Assembly (NCBI RefSeq): GCF_900114545.1
Contig: NZ_FOTI01000016.1
Location: forward strand, 1 to 60,021
Source: Halanaerobium salsuginis
GTDB lineage: Bacteria > Bacillota > Halanaerobiia > Halanaerobiales > Halanaerobiaceae
DNA: 60,021 nucleotides
Direction: 5' to 3'
In this document: in pieces, positions 17,769-26,749 of the stretch
Layout of the letters: each line of letters starts with the position of its first letter
How positions within the stretch are numbered: position 1 is the first letter of the stretch
Translations under genes and position numbers: made by a program
Notes under the pieces: generated by a model
Database searches by the model: none
Seen by the model: only the letters and a program-made list of their open reading frames with translations
Told to the model about the DNA's origin: nothing

Positions 17769-20054
17769 GTGAATAAAATGTCCTATAACTCTGTTAAATT
17801 TGATGCATTTATTATACCTTTACTAATTATTACTATAATTTTTACTGCCTTAGCTTATTATGGTATAACTAATACTAGAGATTATTTTTATCAAAGTAAA
17901 ATTGCAAGATCAAACCAGATTACGAATAGCTATGCTTATGCTTTTCATAAATCGGCAGATGCTGAAACAATAATTGATAATCTTATTACAGAACGCTTAA
18001 AAATTGCCAGTGATATTATAATTAGAGCTAAAGAATTAAATACTGACGCTGATCTAGAAAATCTAGCTAATTTACTGCAGATTGATTTCATTTATCATTA
18101 CAACAAAGAAGGGGAAATTATTAATTCCTCTACTGTTAATCATTCAGAAAATTTTACAGTAAAAAATAATCAATCTATTAATTTTTTAAAAAGTAATAAT
18201 AAAAAAAAGATAGGAGAATTTGTTAAAAATAAATTTAATGATGATTATTACAAATATGCATATTTAAAACTTGCTGATGATAGTTTAATTGAAATAGGTA
18301 TCAAAACTGAAAAAATTCATAAATTTTTAGTTAGTTTTTCGCCTAATAATTTATTAGCTGAAATTAAAAAGATTGAGTCAATAGATAAAATTTATTATTT
18401 AAATGCCAGCTATCAGATTATAGCCAGTACTGACACCAGTATTTTAGGTAATAAAATTGATAATAATGAAATTATCAATCAGCTTGCTCAAAAAAATCAG
18501 TATTCACGAATAATTGAAATTGGGCAAAAAAGATTTTATGAAGTAATTAATCCAATTAAAGATTTTGATCATACTTTTATTAATGAAAACTATCAGCACC
18601 AACATCAAAATTCTGGTTATCTTGCTTTGCGTTATCCTTTAGCAGAAAATGATGCATTAATTAAACAAATAACATTTTATGGTGTTATTTTTCTAGTTTT
18701 TTTATATTTGGTTTTTGCTTATATTTTTTATCTATTTTATCATAAAAATAAAAATTTATTACAATTAGTATATTATAATCAAAAAACTAAGTTACCAAAT
18801 CGCAAATTTTTTGAGGAATTTCTTACTGATAAATTATCAGATTCTTCGCAGGAAAAAAATATTTTAATGGTTGATTTTAATAACTTCAAAACAATTACTC
18901 TTAATTTTGGTTATAAATATGCAGATGATTTAGTTAAAAAGTTAACTCTGGAGTTAGTAAAACTAAATAAAGAAGCAACTGTTTATCATTTTAGTTCTAA
19001 GCAGTTTATTTTTTATATTGAAAACTATGATTTTAATGAAATTTTACATTTAAGTAAAAAAATTAAAGAATTTAGTAAAAATGTTTTTGAAAAATGCCAG
19101 GTGGAAGAGATTCTACAGCCACAAATTGCTGTAGTTAAAATTGATAAAAGTGAAGATAATGTTGAAGAAGTTTTAAAAAAGGCAAATCTTACTTTAGAAA
19201 AAGCTCGAGAAAAAAAAGTGGATTTTTTATTCTATGATGACTATATTGCAGGAGAAATAACTAGAGAAAGTATATTAAAAAGAGAGCTTAGGCTGGCAAT
19301 AGATAATGAAAATATAGATGCAATTCACTTAAAATATCAGCCAATATTTTCTTTAAAAAAGAAAAAAATAATTGCTTTTGAAGCACTAGCGAGAATGAAA
19401 TCAAAATTTTATGGAGAAGTTTCTCCAGTAGAGTTTATTAATATAGCTGAAAAAAATCAGCTTATCTTTCCCCTAACTAATTTGATTTTAAAGAAAGCCT
19501 TTTATTTTTCAAACTTAATTACTAAGGCTAATTCTACTGAGATCAGAGTTTCAGTAAATATTTCTGGAATAGATCTTATGCAGGATAATTTTATTGAAAT
19601 GATCAATAATAATTTAGTACTTACTGGAGCTAGTCCCCAAAATATAAAATTAGAAATAACTGAGTCAGTTTTATTAAATAATTTTAATTTACTTAATAAT
19701 AAATTAGAAAAGTTAAGAAAAAATAAAATAAAAATTGCTTTAGATGATTTTGGAACTGGCTACTCTTCATTTTATCATTTAGATGAGTTGAGTCTTGATT
19801 TAATTAAGATTGACCGTTATTTTTTAAATAAAATTTCCAAAAGTCAGCAAGATAATATGGTTATTGCTTCTATTATTGAAATGATTCATAGACTTGGTTT
19901 AGAAGTAGTAGCAGAAGGGGTAGAAACTAAAGCTCAGCTAGATTATTTACTAAGTAATAACTGTGATCTCATTCAGGGCTATTATATCAGCAGACCTGTA
20001 AATAAAGAAGAAGCTCTGGCACTGCTCAAAAAAGACTGGTCGGGCCTTTATTAA
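17769..20054 (+). CDS. Membrane sensor with degenerate GGDEF and active EAL (c-di-GMP phosphodiesterase)
   Basis: The 761-residue protein starts with a membrane helix (about 13-31), an extracytoplasmic sensing region of about 265 residues, and a second helix near 300-320. The following GGDEF-like domain has lost its signature (FSSKQFIFYIE in place of GGDEF) and cannot be a cyclase. The C-terminal EAL domain keeps FEALARM (Glu about 538), LEITES, LDDFGTGYSS, LIKIDRYF and VVAEGVET, so it should hydrolyse c-di-GMP. The GTG start follows AAAGGA; an ATG three codons later is an alternative. Paired with the upstream cyclase it likely forms a local synthesis/degradation module controlled by an external signal. 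Confidence 0.9.
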   Translation: MNKMSYNSVKFDAFIIPLLIITIIFTALAYYGITNTRDYFYQSKIARSNQITNSYAYAFHKSADAETIIDNLITERLKIASDIIIRAKELNTDADLENLANLLQIDFIYHYNKEGEIINSSTVNHSENFTVKNNQSINFLKSNNKKKIGEFVKNKFNDDYYKYAYLKLADDSLIEIGIKTEKIHKFLVSFSPNNLLAEIKKIESIDKIYYLNASYQIIASTDTSILGNKIDNNEIINQLAQKNQYSRIIEIGQKRFYEVINPIKDFDHTFINENYQHQHQNSGYLALRYPLAENDALIKQITFYGVIFLVFLYLVFAYIFYLFYHKNKNLLQLVYYNQKTKLPNRKFFEEFLTDKLSDSSQEKNILMVDFNNFKTITLNFGYKYADDLVKKLTLELVKLNKEATVYHFSSKQFIFYIENYDFNEILHLSKKIKEFSKNVFEKCQVEEILQPQIAVVKIDKSEDNVEEVLKKANLTLEKAREKKVDFLFYDDYIAGEITRESILKRELRLAIDNENIDAIHLKYQPIFSLKKKKIIAFEALARMKSKFYGEVSPVEFINIAEKNQLIFPLTNLILKKAFYFSNLITKANSTEIRVSVNISGIDLMQDNFIEMINNNLVLTGASPQNIKLEITESVLLNNFNLLNNKLEKLRKNKIKIALDDFGTGYSSFYHLDELSLDLIKIDRYFLNKISKSQQDNMVIASIIEMIHRLGLEVVAEGVETKAQLDYLLSNNCDLIQGYYISRPVNKEEALALLKKDWSGLY

Positions 20055-20161
20055 ATTAAATTAAATTTAAAATAAGACTAAAAAAAGTTTGCTAAATATG
20101 ATAATATAATTAAATAATTTATTATGTTAATTAAATCTAGATTATTAAAGGAGCTAACAAC

Positions 20162-21244
20162 TTGCCAGATAAATCAATTAAATTAATAAAAAAATTGTCG
20201 AATGCAAATGGAATCTCTGGTTTTGAAAACGAAGTTCTGGATGTAGCTAAAAATGAAACAGCTGCAAATTTAAATTTTGAACAAGACGCAATGCAAAATT
20301 TGTATTTATATACTAAAAATTACAATTCAGATAAACCTACAGTTATGCTGGATAGTCATTCTGACGAAGTTGGCTTTATGGTTAAATCAATCAATAAAAA
20401 TGGCAGTTTGAAATTTGTAACCATTGGTAATTGGGCCCCTCAGAATATTCCAGCCCATAAAGTTAGGATAAAAAATAGATATGGTAATTATGTAAAAGGT
20501 ATTGTGGCTTCAACTCCTCCTCATTTTTTAAGCCAAGCTGAAAGAGAACAGCTGCTGCCAGTTGAAAAATTGATTATTGATCTTGGCTCAACTTCTTATC
20601 AGCAAACAATTGATAATTATGGAATTGAAGTTGGAGCTCCTATTATTCCAGATGTAGAATTTGAATATGATGATTCTAACCAGATTATGATTGGAAAAGC
20701 CTTTGATAATCGGCTAGGAACTGCAATTGTGATTGAATTAATGCTTTATTTTGCTAATCAAAATTTAGATTTCAATCTAGTAGGGAGCCTTTCAGCTCAA
20801 GAAGAAGTTGGGACTAGAGGAGCAGAAGTTACTGCCCGCAAAATCAGGCCAGATCTTGCTTTAGTATTTGAGGGGACACCAGCTGATGATAATTTTAGAG
20901 ACCACTATGATTCTCAGTCAGCTTTAAATAAAGGACCACAAATTAGGCACCGTGATATTTCAATTATTTCAAACCCAGCTCTGGTTAAATTTGCTAAAAA
21001 TTCGGCCAGACTAAATAAAATTCCTTTTCAAGAAGCAGTTAGAATTGGAGGAGGTAATGACGGAGCCCGAATCTTACTTAGTAACTATTCAGTACCCACA
21101 GCTGTGCTTGGAGTTCCAGTTCGTTATGCTCATACCCATTACTGTATTTCCTCTTTGCCTGATTATAAAAACACAATTAAATGGGCTAAATCTATTCTTA
21201 CAGATCTTTCGTCTGCTCAATTAAAGCAGTTTAATTATATTTAA
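20162..21244 (+). CDS. M42-family metallo-aminopeptidase
   Basis: A 360-residue protein of the M42 (glutamyl aminopeptidase/FrvX/PepA-like) family. Visible metal-site segments are DSHSDEVGFM (His, Asp), KAFDNRLGTA (bridging Asp), SAQEEVGTRGA (catalytic Glu pair), FEGTPADD (Asp position) and THYCISSLPDY near the end (His). These enzymes form large tetrahedral complexes that trim peptides in the cytosol; some relatives have been mislabelled as endoglucanases. TTG start with GGAG 8-9 bases upstream. It stands alone between the c-di-GMP genes and the small peptide gene. Confidence 0.88.
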   Translation: MPDKSIKLIKKLSNANGISGFENEVLDVAKNETAANLNFEQDAMQNLYLYTKNYNSDKPTVMLDSHSDEVGFMVKSINKNGSLKFVTIGNWAPQNIPAHKVRIKNRYGNYVKGIVASTPPHFLSQAEREQLLPVEKLIIDLGSTSYQQTIDNYGIEVGAPIIPDVEFEYDDSNQIMIGKAFDNRLGTAIVIELMLYFANQNLDFNLVGSLSAQEEVGTRGAEVTARKIRPDLALVFEGTPADDNFRDHYDSQSALNKGPQIRHRDISIISNPALVKFAKNSARLNKIPFQEAVRIGGGNDGARILLSNYSVPTAVLGVPVRYAHTHYCISSLPDYKNTIKWAKSILTDLSSAQLKQFNYI

Positions 21245-21283
21245 ATTAATTTCTGTATCCAGAAATATTGTATAATATTTTAC

Positions 21284-21311
21284 TTGACAATAATCATTCC
21301 TTTTGTATAAT
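21284..21311 (+). promoter_or_regulatory. Promoter of the 30-residue peptide gene
   Basis: Perfect TTGACA (21284-21289) and perfect TATAAT (21306-21311) separated by 16 bases, about 60 bases before the small ATG. This is among the strongest promoter matches in the window. Confidence 0.75.
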
Positions 21312-21370
21312 TAAATTATAACATAAAACATCTAATAATTTTATAAGCAAATAAGAGAGGGATGATAATT

Positions 21371-21463
21371 ATGAGAAAAGTAATGAAAAAAGTTGCTGGA
21401 GCAGGTGCAGTTGTTGGTGCCGCTACTGCGTATGGAAGTCTATTGGTTCACATTTGGTCATAA
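21371..21463 (+). CDS. Small cationic membrane-like peptide, 30 residues
   Basis: The peptide opens MRKVMKKVAGAGAVVG and ends SLLVHIWS: a basic N terminus then a Gly/Ala-rich hydrophobic stretch (GAGAVVGAATAYG) long enough for one short membrane helix. A GAGAGGG site lies 9 bases before the ATG, a consensus promoter stands upstream and a rho-independent terminator follows 24 bases after the stop, so it is a complete single-gene transcription unit. I do not recognise a family. It could be a small membrane protein, a stress peptide or a toxin-like peptide; the GxxxG-type spacing suggests helix packing. No antisense RNA is obvious. Confidence 0.6.
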   Translation: MRKVMKKVAGAGAVVGAATAYGSLLVHIWS

Positions 21464-21486
21464 ATAATTTATATAAAAACAAAAGC

Positions 21487-21514
21487 AAACCTGGCAGTGC
21501 TGCCAGGTTTTTTT
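21487..21514 (+). terminator. Terminator of the small peptide gene
   Basis: AAACCTGGCA pairs with TGCCAGGTTT (21487-21510), followed by a run of T residues. Confidence 0.88.
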
Positions 21515-21638
21515 ATATAAATAAAGGAATTACCTTGTCTACTAAAGAAATAATTATATATAAGCTAAATTAATAATTAGACAAATTAAATATTTTAATA
21601 ATGATTAATAATTTATTATAATCAGGAGGAAATAAATA

Positions 21639-22493
21639 ATGTTAAGAAAGGTAAAAAAATATTTAAAAGGTAATTTAAGCCAGGATGGAGCAGGAGTAAA
21701 GTTAAGAAGAATGTTTGGTTATCATGATCTAAATGAATTTGATCCTTTTTTGTTACTTGATTTTTTCGACAGTACAGATCCAGCTGACTATTTAAAAGGA
21801 TTTCCCTGGCATCCTCATCGTGGCATAGAAACTATTACTTATTTAATAGAGGGTGAAATAGATCATGGTGACAGTTTAGGCAATAAAGGAGCCATTAAAT
21901 CTGGACAATGTCAGTGGATGAAGGCTGGCTCAGGAATTATTCATCAGGAATTACCACAAGAGTCAAACTTAATGCTGGGAGTTCAAGTCTGGCTTAACTT
22001 AGCAGCAGATGACAAAATGTCTAAACCAGAATATGGAGATTTAAGCGCAGATAAAATAACTACTTATCAAGATAGCAAAAAAACAGTCCATATCTTGGCA
22101 GGAGAATTTGCTAATCAGAAAGGTCCTATCCAGCGAGAAAAAACAAATCCTACTTTTCTAGATGTTGAATTAACTGCTGAGTCAGAATTTAATTATCAAC
22201 TGCCAGCTGAACAACAAGTTTTTGCTTTTTTAATTAGAGGTAAAGCAAATTTTGAAGTGAATTCGGAAAAGTTTGTTGAAAAACCTACAATTGTGCTTTA
22301 TGAATCTGGCACAGAAATAAAAGTTAAAACTGCTGAAGAAAAAGCACGCTTTTTCTTAATCGCCGGGCAAAAATTAGCTGAACCAGTTGCCTGGGGAGGT
22401 CCAATAGTTATGAACAGTCGGGAAGAACTGGTAATTGCCTCTCGGGAACTTGATAATAATTCTTTTATTAAAACAGAAGCAGAGTTAGATTAA
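21639..22493 (+). CDS. Pirin-family cupin protein
   Basis: The 284-residue bicupin shows the pirin signature: FPWHPHRGIETITYLIEGEIDHGDS provides the three histidines and glutamate that bind a single iron, and MKAGSGIIHQE follows. The C-terminal cupin (QQVFAFLIRGKANFEV) lacks metal ligands, as usual, and ends with LAEPVAWGGPIVMNSREEL. Bacterial pirins have quercetinase activity or bind pyruvate dehydrogenase; the role here is unknown. ATG with CAGGAGG. It is a single gene between two others with their own promoters. Confidence 0.9.
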   Translation: MLRKVKKYLKGNLSQDGAGVKLRRMFGYHDLNEFDPFLLLDFFDSTDPADYLKGFPWHPHRGIETITYLIEGEIDHGDSLGNKGAIKSGQCQWMKAGSGIIHQELPQESNLMLGVQVWLNLAADDKMSKPEYGDLSADKITTYQDSKKTVHILAGEFANQKGPIQREKTNPTFLDVELTAESEFNYQLPAEQQVFAFLIRGKANFEVNSEKFVEKPTIVLYESGTEIKVKTAEEKARFFLIAGQKLAEPVAWGGPIVMNSREELVIASRELDNNSFIKTEAELD

Positions 22494-22520
22494 TTCCTGA
22501 TTAAATTTAACTTTACAATT

Positions 22521-22548
22521 TTGATAATTAAATAATAAATGATATAAT
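22521..22548 (+). promoter_or_regulatory. Promoter of the TraB-family gene
   Basis: TTGATA (22521-22526), 16-base spacer, perfect TATAAT (22543-22548), 43 bases before the ATG. Confidence 0.55.
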
Positions 22549-22591
22549 ATAATTTATAAATGTAATAGATTTTGTAAAAGGAGTTGTTTTT

Positions 22592-23761
22592 ATGGACGAG
22601 GACAATATTCAACGATTGCATTATCAGGACAAAGAAATAATTTTAATTCCTACTGCTCATGTTTCTAAAAAAAGTGCAGAGCAAGTTGAAACAGTAATTA
22701 ATTCTGAACAGCCTGATAGTGTTTGTGTTGAATTAGATCAAGAAAGATTTGAGTCTATCAATGATCAAAATAAATGGGAAGAAATGAATATTTTTGAAGT
22801 TATAAAAAAGAAAAAATCTCTTTTGTTATTGGTTAACCTAATTATTAGTTCATTTCAAAGTAGAATGGCAGAAAAGCTGGGAATAAATGCAGGGCAGGAA
22901 ATGAGACAGGGAATTGCCTCTGCTCAGGAAATTGGAGCAGAATTGGTTTTGGCAGACAGAAATATTCAGATAACATTTAAAAGAGTCTGGCGCGGTTTAG
23001 GTCTCTGGGAGAAATTAAAACTTATTTTCCAGATTATTTCAATGCTTTTTGTTGATGAAGAAATAACAGAGGAAGATATGGATCAATTAAAAAGTGGAGA
23101 TGCACTGAATGTTATGTTAACTGAAATGGGTAAATCTTTTCCTGGAATAAAAAAATATTTGCTTGATGAAAGAGATCAATATCTGGCTTATAAAATAAAA
23201 AATGCTTCTGGGCAAAAAATAGTTGCTGTTCTTGGAGCAGCTCATGTTCCAGGAGTAAAAGAAGAAATTTTTAAAACTCAAAATCTAAATGAAATAACTA
23301 AACTTCCTCCTAAAGCAAAGTGGACTAAACTGATAACTTGGGGAATTCCAATTGTAATTTTATTTATTATTTTATATAGTTTTTTTAATAATTTAAGTAC
23401 TGGGATTGATGTCACAAAGACCTGGATAATCTGGAATGGTTCTTTAGCTGCTCTGGGTGTTTTATTAGGAAGAGGTCACATTTTAACTATCTTAATAGCT
23501 TTTATTGTTGCACCACTTAGTTCTCTTAACCCTGCCATAGCTGCTGGGTGGTTTGCTGGACTAGCAGAAGCCTATTTTAAAAAGCCTCAGGTTAAGGACT
23601 TTCAAAAACTTTCGGAAGGAATTACCATTAAGGATATCTATACAAATAAAGTTACCCATGTTCTTTTGATAGTTATTTTAGCTAATCTAGGTAGTATGAT
23701 TGGAACCGCTGTTGGAGGAGCAAGTTTACTTAGAACCTTTTTCAACTTATTTAATTTCTAA
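22592..23761 (+). CDS. TraB/PrgY-family membrane protein
   Basis: A 389-residue protein. The N-terminal ~235 residues are the TraB domain, with PTAHVSKKSAEQV, the acidic VCVELDQERFE and the late AVLGAAHVPG motif; these conserved His/Glu positions resemble a Tiki-type protease site. Four or so C-terminal helices (from about 245) anchor it in the membrane. In enterococci PrgY/TraB proteins remove or block a sex pheromone, but chromosomal copies are widespread and uncharacterised. No pheromone or conjugation genes are nearby. Its closeness to the small hydrophobic peptide gene is noted but may be chance. Confidence 0.85.
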   Translation: MDEDNIQRLHYQDKEIILIPTAHVSKKSAEQVETVINSEQPDSVCVELDQERFESINDQNKWEEMNIFEVIKKKKSLLLLVNLIISSFQSRMAEKLGINAGQEMRQGIASAQEIGAELVLADRNIQITFKRVWRGLGLWEKLKLIFQIISMLFVDEEITEEDMDQLKSGDALNVMLTEMGKSFPGIKKYLLDERDQYLAYKIKNASGQKIVAVLGAAHVPGVKEEIFKTQNLNEITKLPPKAKWTKLITWGIPIVILFIILYSFFNNLSTGIDVTKTWIIWNGSLAALGVLLGRGHILTILIAFIVAPLSSLNPAIAAGWFAGLAEAYFKKPQVKDFQKLSEGITIKDIYTNKVTHVLLIVILANLGSMIGTAVGGASLLRTFFNLFNF

Positions 23762-23796
23762 ATTTAAAATTCAATTTGTAATTGGTCTTGAGGGAA

Positions 23797-23830
23797 GGCT
23801 CTGCTCATATTTATCTGGGGAGAGTTTTTC
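23797..23830 (+). terminator. Probable terminator after the TraB-family gene
   Basis: GGCTCTGCTC (23797-23806) pairs with GGGGAGAGTT (23817-23826) with one mismatch and wobbles, followed by TTTC. Confidence 0.45.
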
Positions 23831-23905
23831 TATATGATATTGATTAAAGTAAACTTTGTAATTAAATTCTTAGCAGTAATGATTAAATAAAAACAAATTA
23901 ACTAG

Positions 23906-23934
23906 TCGACAAGCTAGCAACTCCTTGATATAAT
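23906..23934 (+). promoter_or_regulatory. Promoter of the hom cluster
   Basis: TCGACA (23906-23911), 17-base spacer, perfect TATAAT (23929-23934). The leader is only about 45 bases, too short for an amino-acid riboswitch or T-box. Confidence 0.6.
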
Positions 23935-23985
23935 ACATAATAATAGAGTAGCCAGGAGTTTAATTTAACTTAGGAGGTCATAAAT

Positions 23986-25269
23986 TTGCTTAAAATTGGA
24001 ATTTTAGGATTAGGTACTGTGGGTAGTGGAGTAGTTAAAATTTTAGAAAAAAACGAGGAAAACATTAAAAACAAAGTTGGAGCAAAATTAAAGATAGAAA
24101 AAATATTAGTTAATAATTTAAATAAAAAACGAGAACTTAACTTTGCTCAAGGCATACTAACTAATGATGCAGCAGAAATTATTGATAATCCAGAAATTGA
24201 TATTGTAGTAGAATTAATTGGTGGTGAATATCCAGCTTATGATTATATCATTAAAGCAATAGAAAATGGTAAAAATATCGTAACTGCTAATAAGCTAGTA
24301 ATTGCAAAACATGGTAAAGTTATTTTTAAAAAAGCTGATGAAAATAATGTGCAAGTCTGTTATGAAGGTAGTGTAGCCGGTGGTTTACCAATTATTAGAC
24401 CGCTACAAAATTCTTTAGCAGCTAATAAAATCAAAAAAATATATGGTATTTTAAATGGAACCACAAATTACATTTTAACTGACATGAGTAAAAAAAATAA
24501 AGAATTTGCTGACTCCCTTGCTCAAGCTCAAAAATTTGGTTTTGCTGAAGCAGATCCTGCCTCAGATATTGAGGGGGCAGATGCTGCTTATAAAATAACT
24601 ATTTTATCACTGCTTGCATTTGAGCGCTTTGTTGATGTTAATTCTGTTTATGTTGAAGGAATTACTAATATAGCTAGTGAAGATATTAAATTAGCAGCAG
24701 AAATGGGATATATAATTAAACTTTTAGCAATTGCTAAAAATTCTGATCAGGGACTTGATATTAGGGTACATCCTGCTTTCGTACCTCAGGATCATCCATT
24801 AGCCATGATTAATGGTACATATAACTGTGTTTATCTTCATGGCGATGCAGTTGGGCAGGTTATGTCTACTGCAAGGGGAGCAGGACAAATGCCAACCGGT
24901 AGTGCTGTTGTTTCCGATATTATGCAGGTTAGTAAAGATATTAATTTCAATCAACGAGAAGTTCAGAGAATTGATAAGTTTTTGGATAGCCAAGTGGTTG
25001 ATATTAATGAAATAGAAAACAGCTTTTATTTGCGATTAGAAGTTTATGATCAACCAGGAGTAATGGCTCATATAGCCAAGATATTTGGGGACAATAATGT
25101 TAGTCTTGCTTCAGTACTACAAAAACAAAAAGATAACCCAATTGTTCCACTTGTTTTTATCACCCATCAGGTTAAAGAAAAAGATTTAAATAAGTCACTT
25201 AAAGCAATTGAAAGTTTAAAAGATGTGGTAAAAATTAATAACATAATTAGGGTGGAAAATAATATTTAA
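23986..25269 (+). CDS. hom: Homoserine dehydrogenase with ACT domain
   Basis: The 427-residue enzyme reduces aspartate-semialdehyde to homoserine, on the way to threonine and methionine. The NAD(P)-binding GILGLGTVGSGVV opens the protein; VTANKLVIAKHG, YGILNGTTNYIL and the FGFAEADPASDIEGADAAYK block form the catalytic site. A C-terminal ACT domain (about 345-427, RLEVYDQPGVMAHIAKIFG) is the usual threonine-feedback site. TTG start with TAGGAGG. It is the first gene of a cluster with citrate synthase 50 bases downstream. Confidence 0.95.
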   Translation: MLKIGILGLGTVGSGVVKILEKNEENIKNKVGAKLKIEKILVNNLNKKRELNFAQGILTNDAAEIIDNPEIDIVVELIGGEYPAYDYIIKAIENGKNIVTANKLVIAKHGKVIFKKADENNVQVCYEGSVAGGLPIIRPLQNSLAANKIKKIYGILNGTTNYILTDMSKKNKEFADSLAQAQKFGFAEADPASDIEGADAAYKITILSLLAFERFVDVNSVYVEGITNIASEDIKLAAEMGYIIKLLAIAKNSDQGLDIRVHPAFVPQDHPLAMINGTYNCVYLHGDAVGQVMSTARGAGQMPTGSAVVSDIMQVSKDINFNQREVQRIDKFLDSQVVDINEIENSFYLRLEVYDQPGVMAHIAKIFGDNNVSLASVLQKQKDNPIVPLVFITHQVKEKDLNKSLKAIESLKDVVKINNIIRVENNI

Positions 25270-25319
25270 TTTTATTTAGTTAGTTTTCCATTATGAATGT
25301 AGAATTGAGGAGTGATAAT

Positions 25320-26675
25320 ATGGAAAATAGGGAATGGTTAATTAGAGATTTAAAACAAAGTTGGTTGGCAGAAAGAGCTAAAAAAGTTGCTCAGGTAGGT
25401 AAAATAGATAAAGAGTATTATCATCAGTATGATATTAAACAGGGTTTAAGGAATTCTGATGGTACTGGAGTGGTAGTTGGGTTTACTAAGATTGGCTCTG
25501 TACACGGATATACATATTGTGATGGTATAAAGACTCCTATAGAAGGTAAACTATTTTATCGTGATATAGAAATTGATACTCTAGTTAAAAATACTGGTGA
25601 ATTTGGCTTTGAAAAAATAGTTTATTTATTATTATTCGGTGAATTACCTGGTGATAAAGAATTAAAGCAATTTATTTCTATTTTAGATGGATTTCGCAAA
25701 TTACCGACTCATTTTACTGAAAATACTATTTTAAAAAGCCCTAGCAAGGATGTTATGAATAAATTGCAAAGGGCAATTCTTGTCTTATATTCATATGATG
25801 AAAAACCTGATTGTTTAGAAATAGATAGGATTTTACTGCAGAGCTTAAAATTGATTGCTAGATTCCCAACAATTATTTCTTATGGATATCAAGCAAAAGC
25901 ACATTATTTTGATGACCAGAGTTTATACTTGCATAATCCAAAACCAGGCGCTGGAACAGCAGCTAATATTTTACATATGATTAGATCAAATAATGAATAC
26001 ACTAATCTAGAAAGAGATACTTTAGATTTACTATTAATTCTACATGCTGAACATGGAGGAGGAAATAATTCAGCTTTTACTACTCATGTTGTTTCTTCAA
26101 GTGGTACTGATACTTACTCAGCTGTAGGAGCTGCTGTAGGCAGCTTAAAAGGTCCAAAGCATGGAGGAGCAAATTTACGAGTAAAAGCAATGGTCGATAA
26201 TATTAAAGAAAATTTAGCTGATTATTCTGATCAGAGTGAATTAAAACTTTATTTAGAAAAGATATTAGATAAAAAGGTATTCGATCAAAAAGGATTAATC
26301 TATGGTATGGGACATGCTGTTTATACAATTAGTGATCCCCGGGCAGTTATTTTAAAGTCTAAATCAAAAGAACTAGCTTTAGCTAAAGGAAGAATGCAAG
26401 AATTTGAATTATATAATAACATAGAAAAATTAACTAAAGAAATTTTTAAAGAGCGTCGTGGAGCAGATGTAAATATTTGTGCAAATGTTGATCTTTATTC
26501 TGGATTTGTTTATCAATTACTAAATATTCCAGAAGAACTTTTTACCCCTTTATTTGCTACTGCTCGGGTTGCTAGCTGGTGTGCTCACCGGATAGAACAA
26601 TTAGTTAGTGATACTAAAATAATCAGACCAGCTTATAAATCAATTAAAAACGAAGAGAAATGTACTATTATTTAA
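25320..26675 (+). CDS. gltA: Citrate synthase
   Basis: The 451-residue enzyme joins oxaloacetate and acetyl-CoA. Key segments are LILHAEHGGGNNSAF, KGPKHGGAN, the catalytic-histidine segment YGMGHAVYT, DPRAVILK and the late NICANVDLYSGFVY with the catalytic Asp. The N-terminal extension before the core is typical of longer clostridial citrate synthases; a methylcitrate role cannot be excluded. The ATG at 25320 follows GAGGAG by 5 bases. With pyruvate carboxylase at 33.7 kb it gives carbon flow to citrate and glutamate; aconitase and isocitrate dehydrogenase are not in the window. Confidence 0.9.
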   Translation: MENREWLIRDLKQSWLAERAKKVAQVGKIDKEYYHQYDIKQGLRNSDGTGVVVGFTKIGSVHGYTYCDGIKTPIEGKLFYRDIEIDTLVKNTGEFGFEKIVYLLLFGELPGDKELKQFISILDGFRKLPTHFTENTILKSPSKDVMNKLQRAILVLYSYDEKPDCLEIDRILLQSLKLIARFPTIISYGYQAKAHYFDDQSLYLHNPKPGAGTAANILHMIRSNNEYTNLERDTLDLLLILHAEHGGGNNSAFTTHVVSSSGTDTYSAVGAAVGSLKGPKHGGANLRVKAMVDNIKENLADYSDQSELKLYLEKILDKKVFDQKGLIYGMGHAVYTISDPRAVILKSKSKELALAKGRMQEFELYNNIEKLTKEIFKERRGADVNICANVDLYSGFVYQLLNIPEELFTPLFATARVASWCAHRIEQLVSDTKIIRPAYKSIKNEEKCTII

Positions 26676-26749
26676 ATATTTTTGCAGGACTAAATATTTT
26701 TTGGTAAAATTAAATTAGTTTATAAAATAAAGATTTAGGAGGAAAAAGA

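Noticed and set aside
21283-21301. Partial Fur-box-like sequence around AATCATT between -35 and -10 of the small peptide promoter
   Set aside because: Only about 12 of 19 bases match, which is expected by chance in A/T-rich DNA.
21371-23761. Peptide pheromone/TraB inhibitor pair
   Set aside because: The peptide gene and TraB gene are separated by pirin and have separate promoters; no conjugation genes are present, so the link stays speculative.
23762-23985. Possible T-box or amino-acid riboswitch before homoserine dehydrogenase
   Set aside because: The promoter lies only about 45 bases before the start codon, leaving no room for such a leader; the stem upstream is best read as a terminator for the TraB-family gene.
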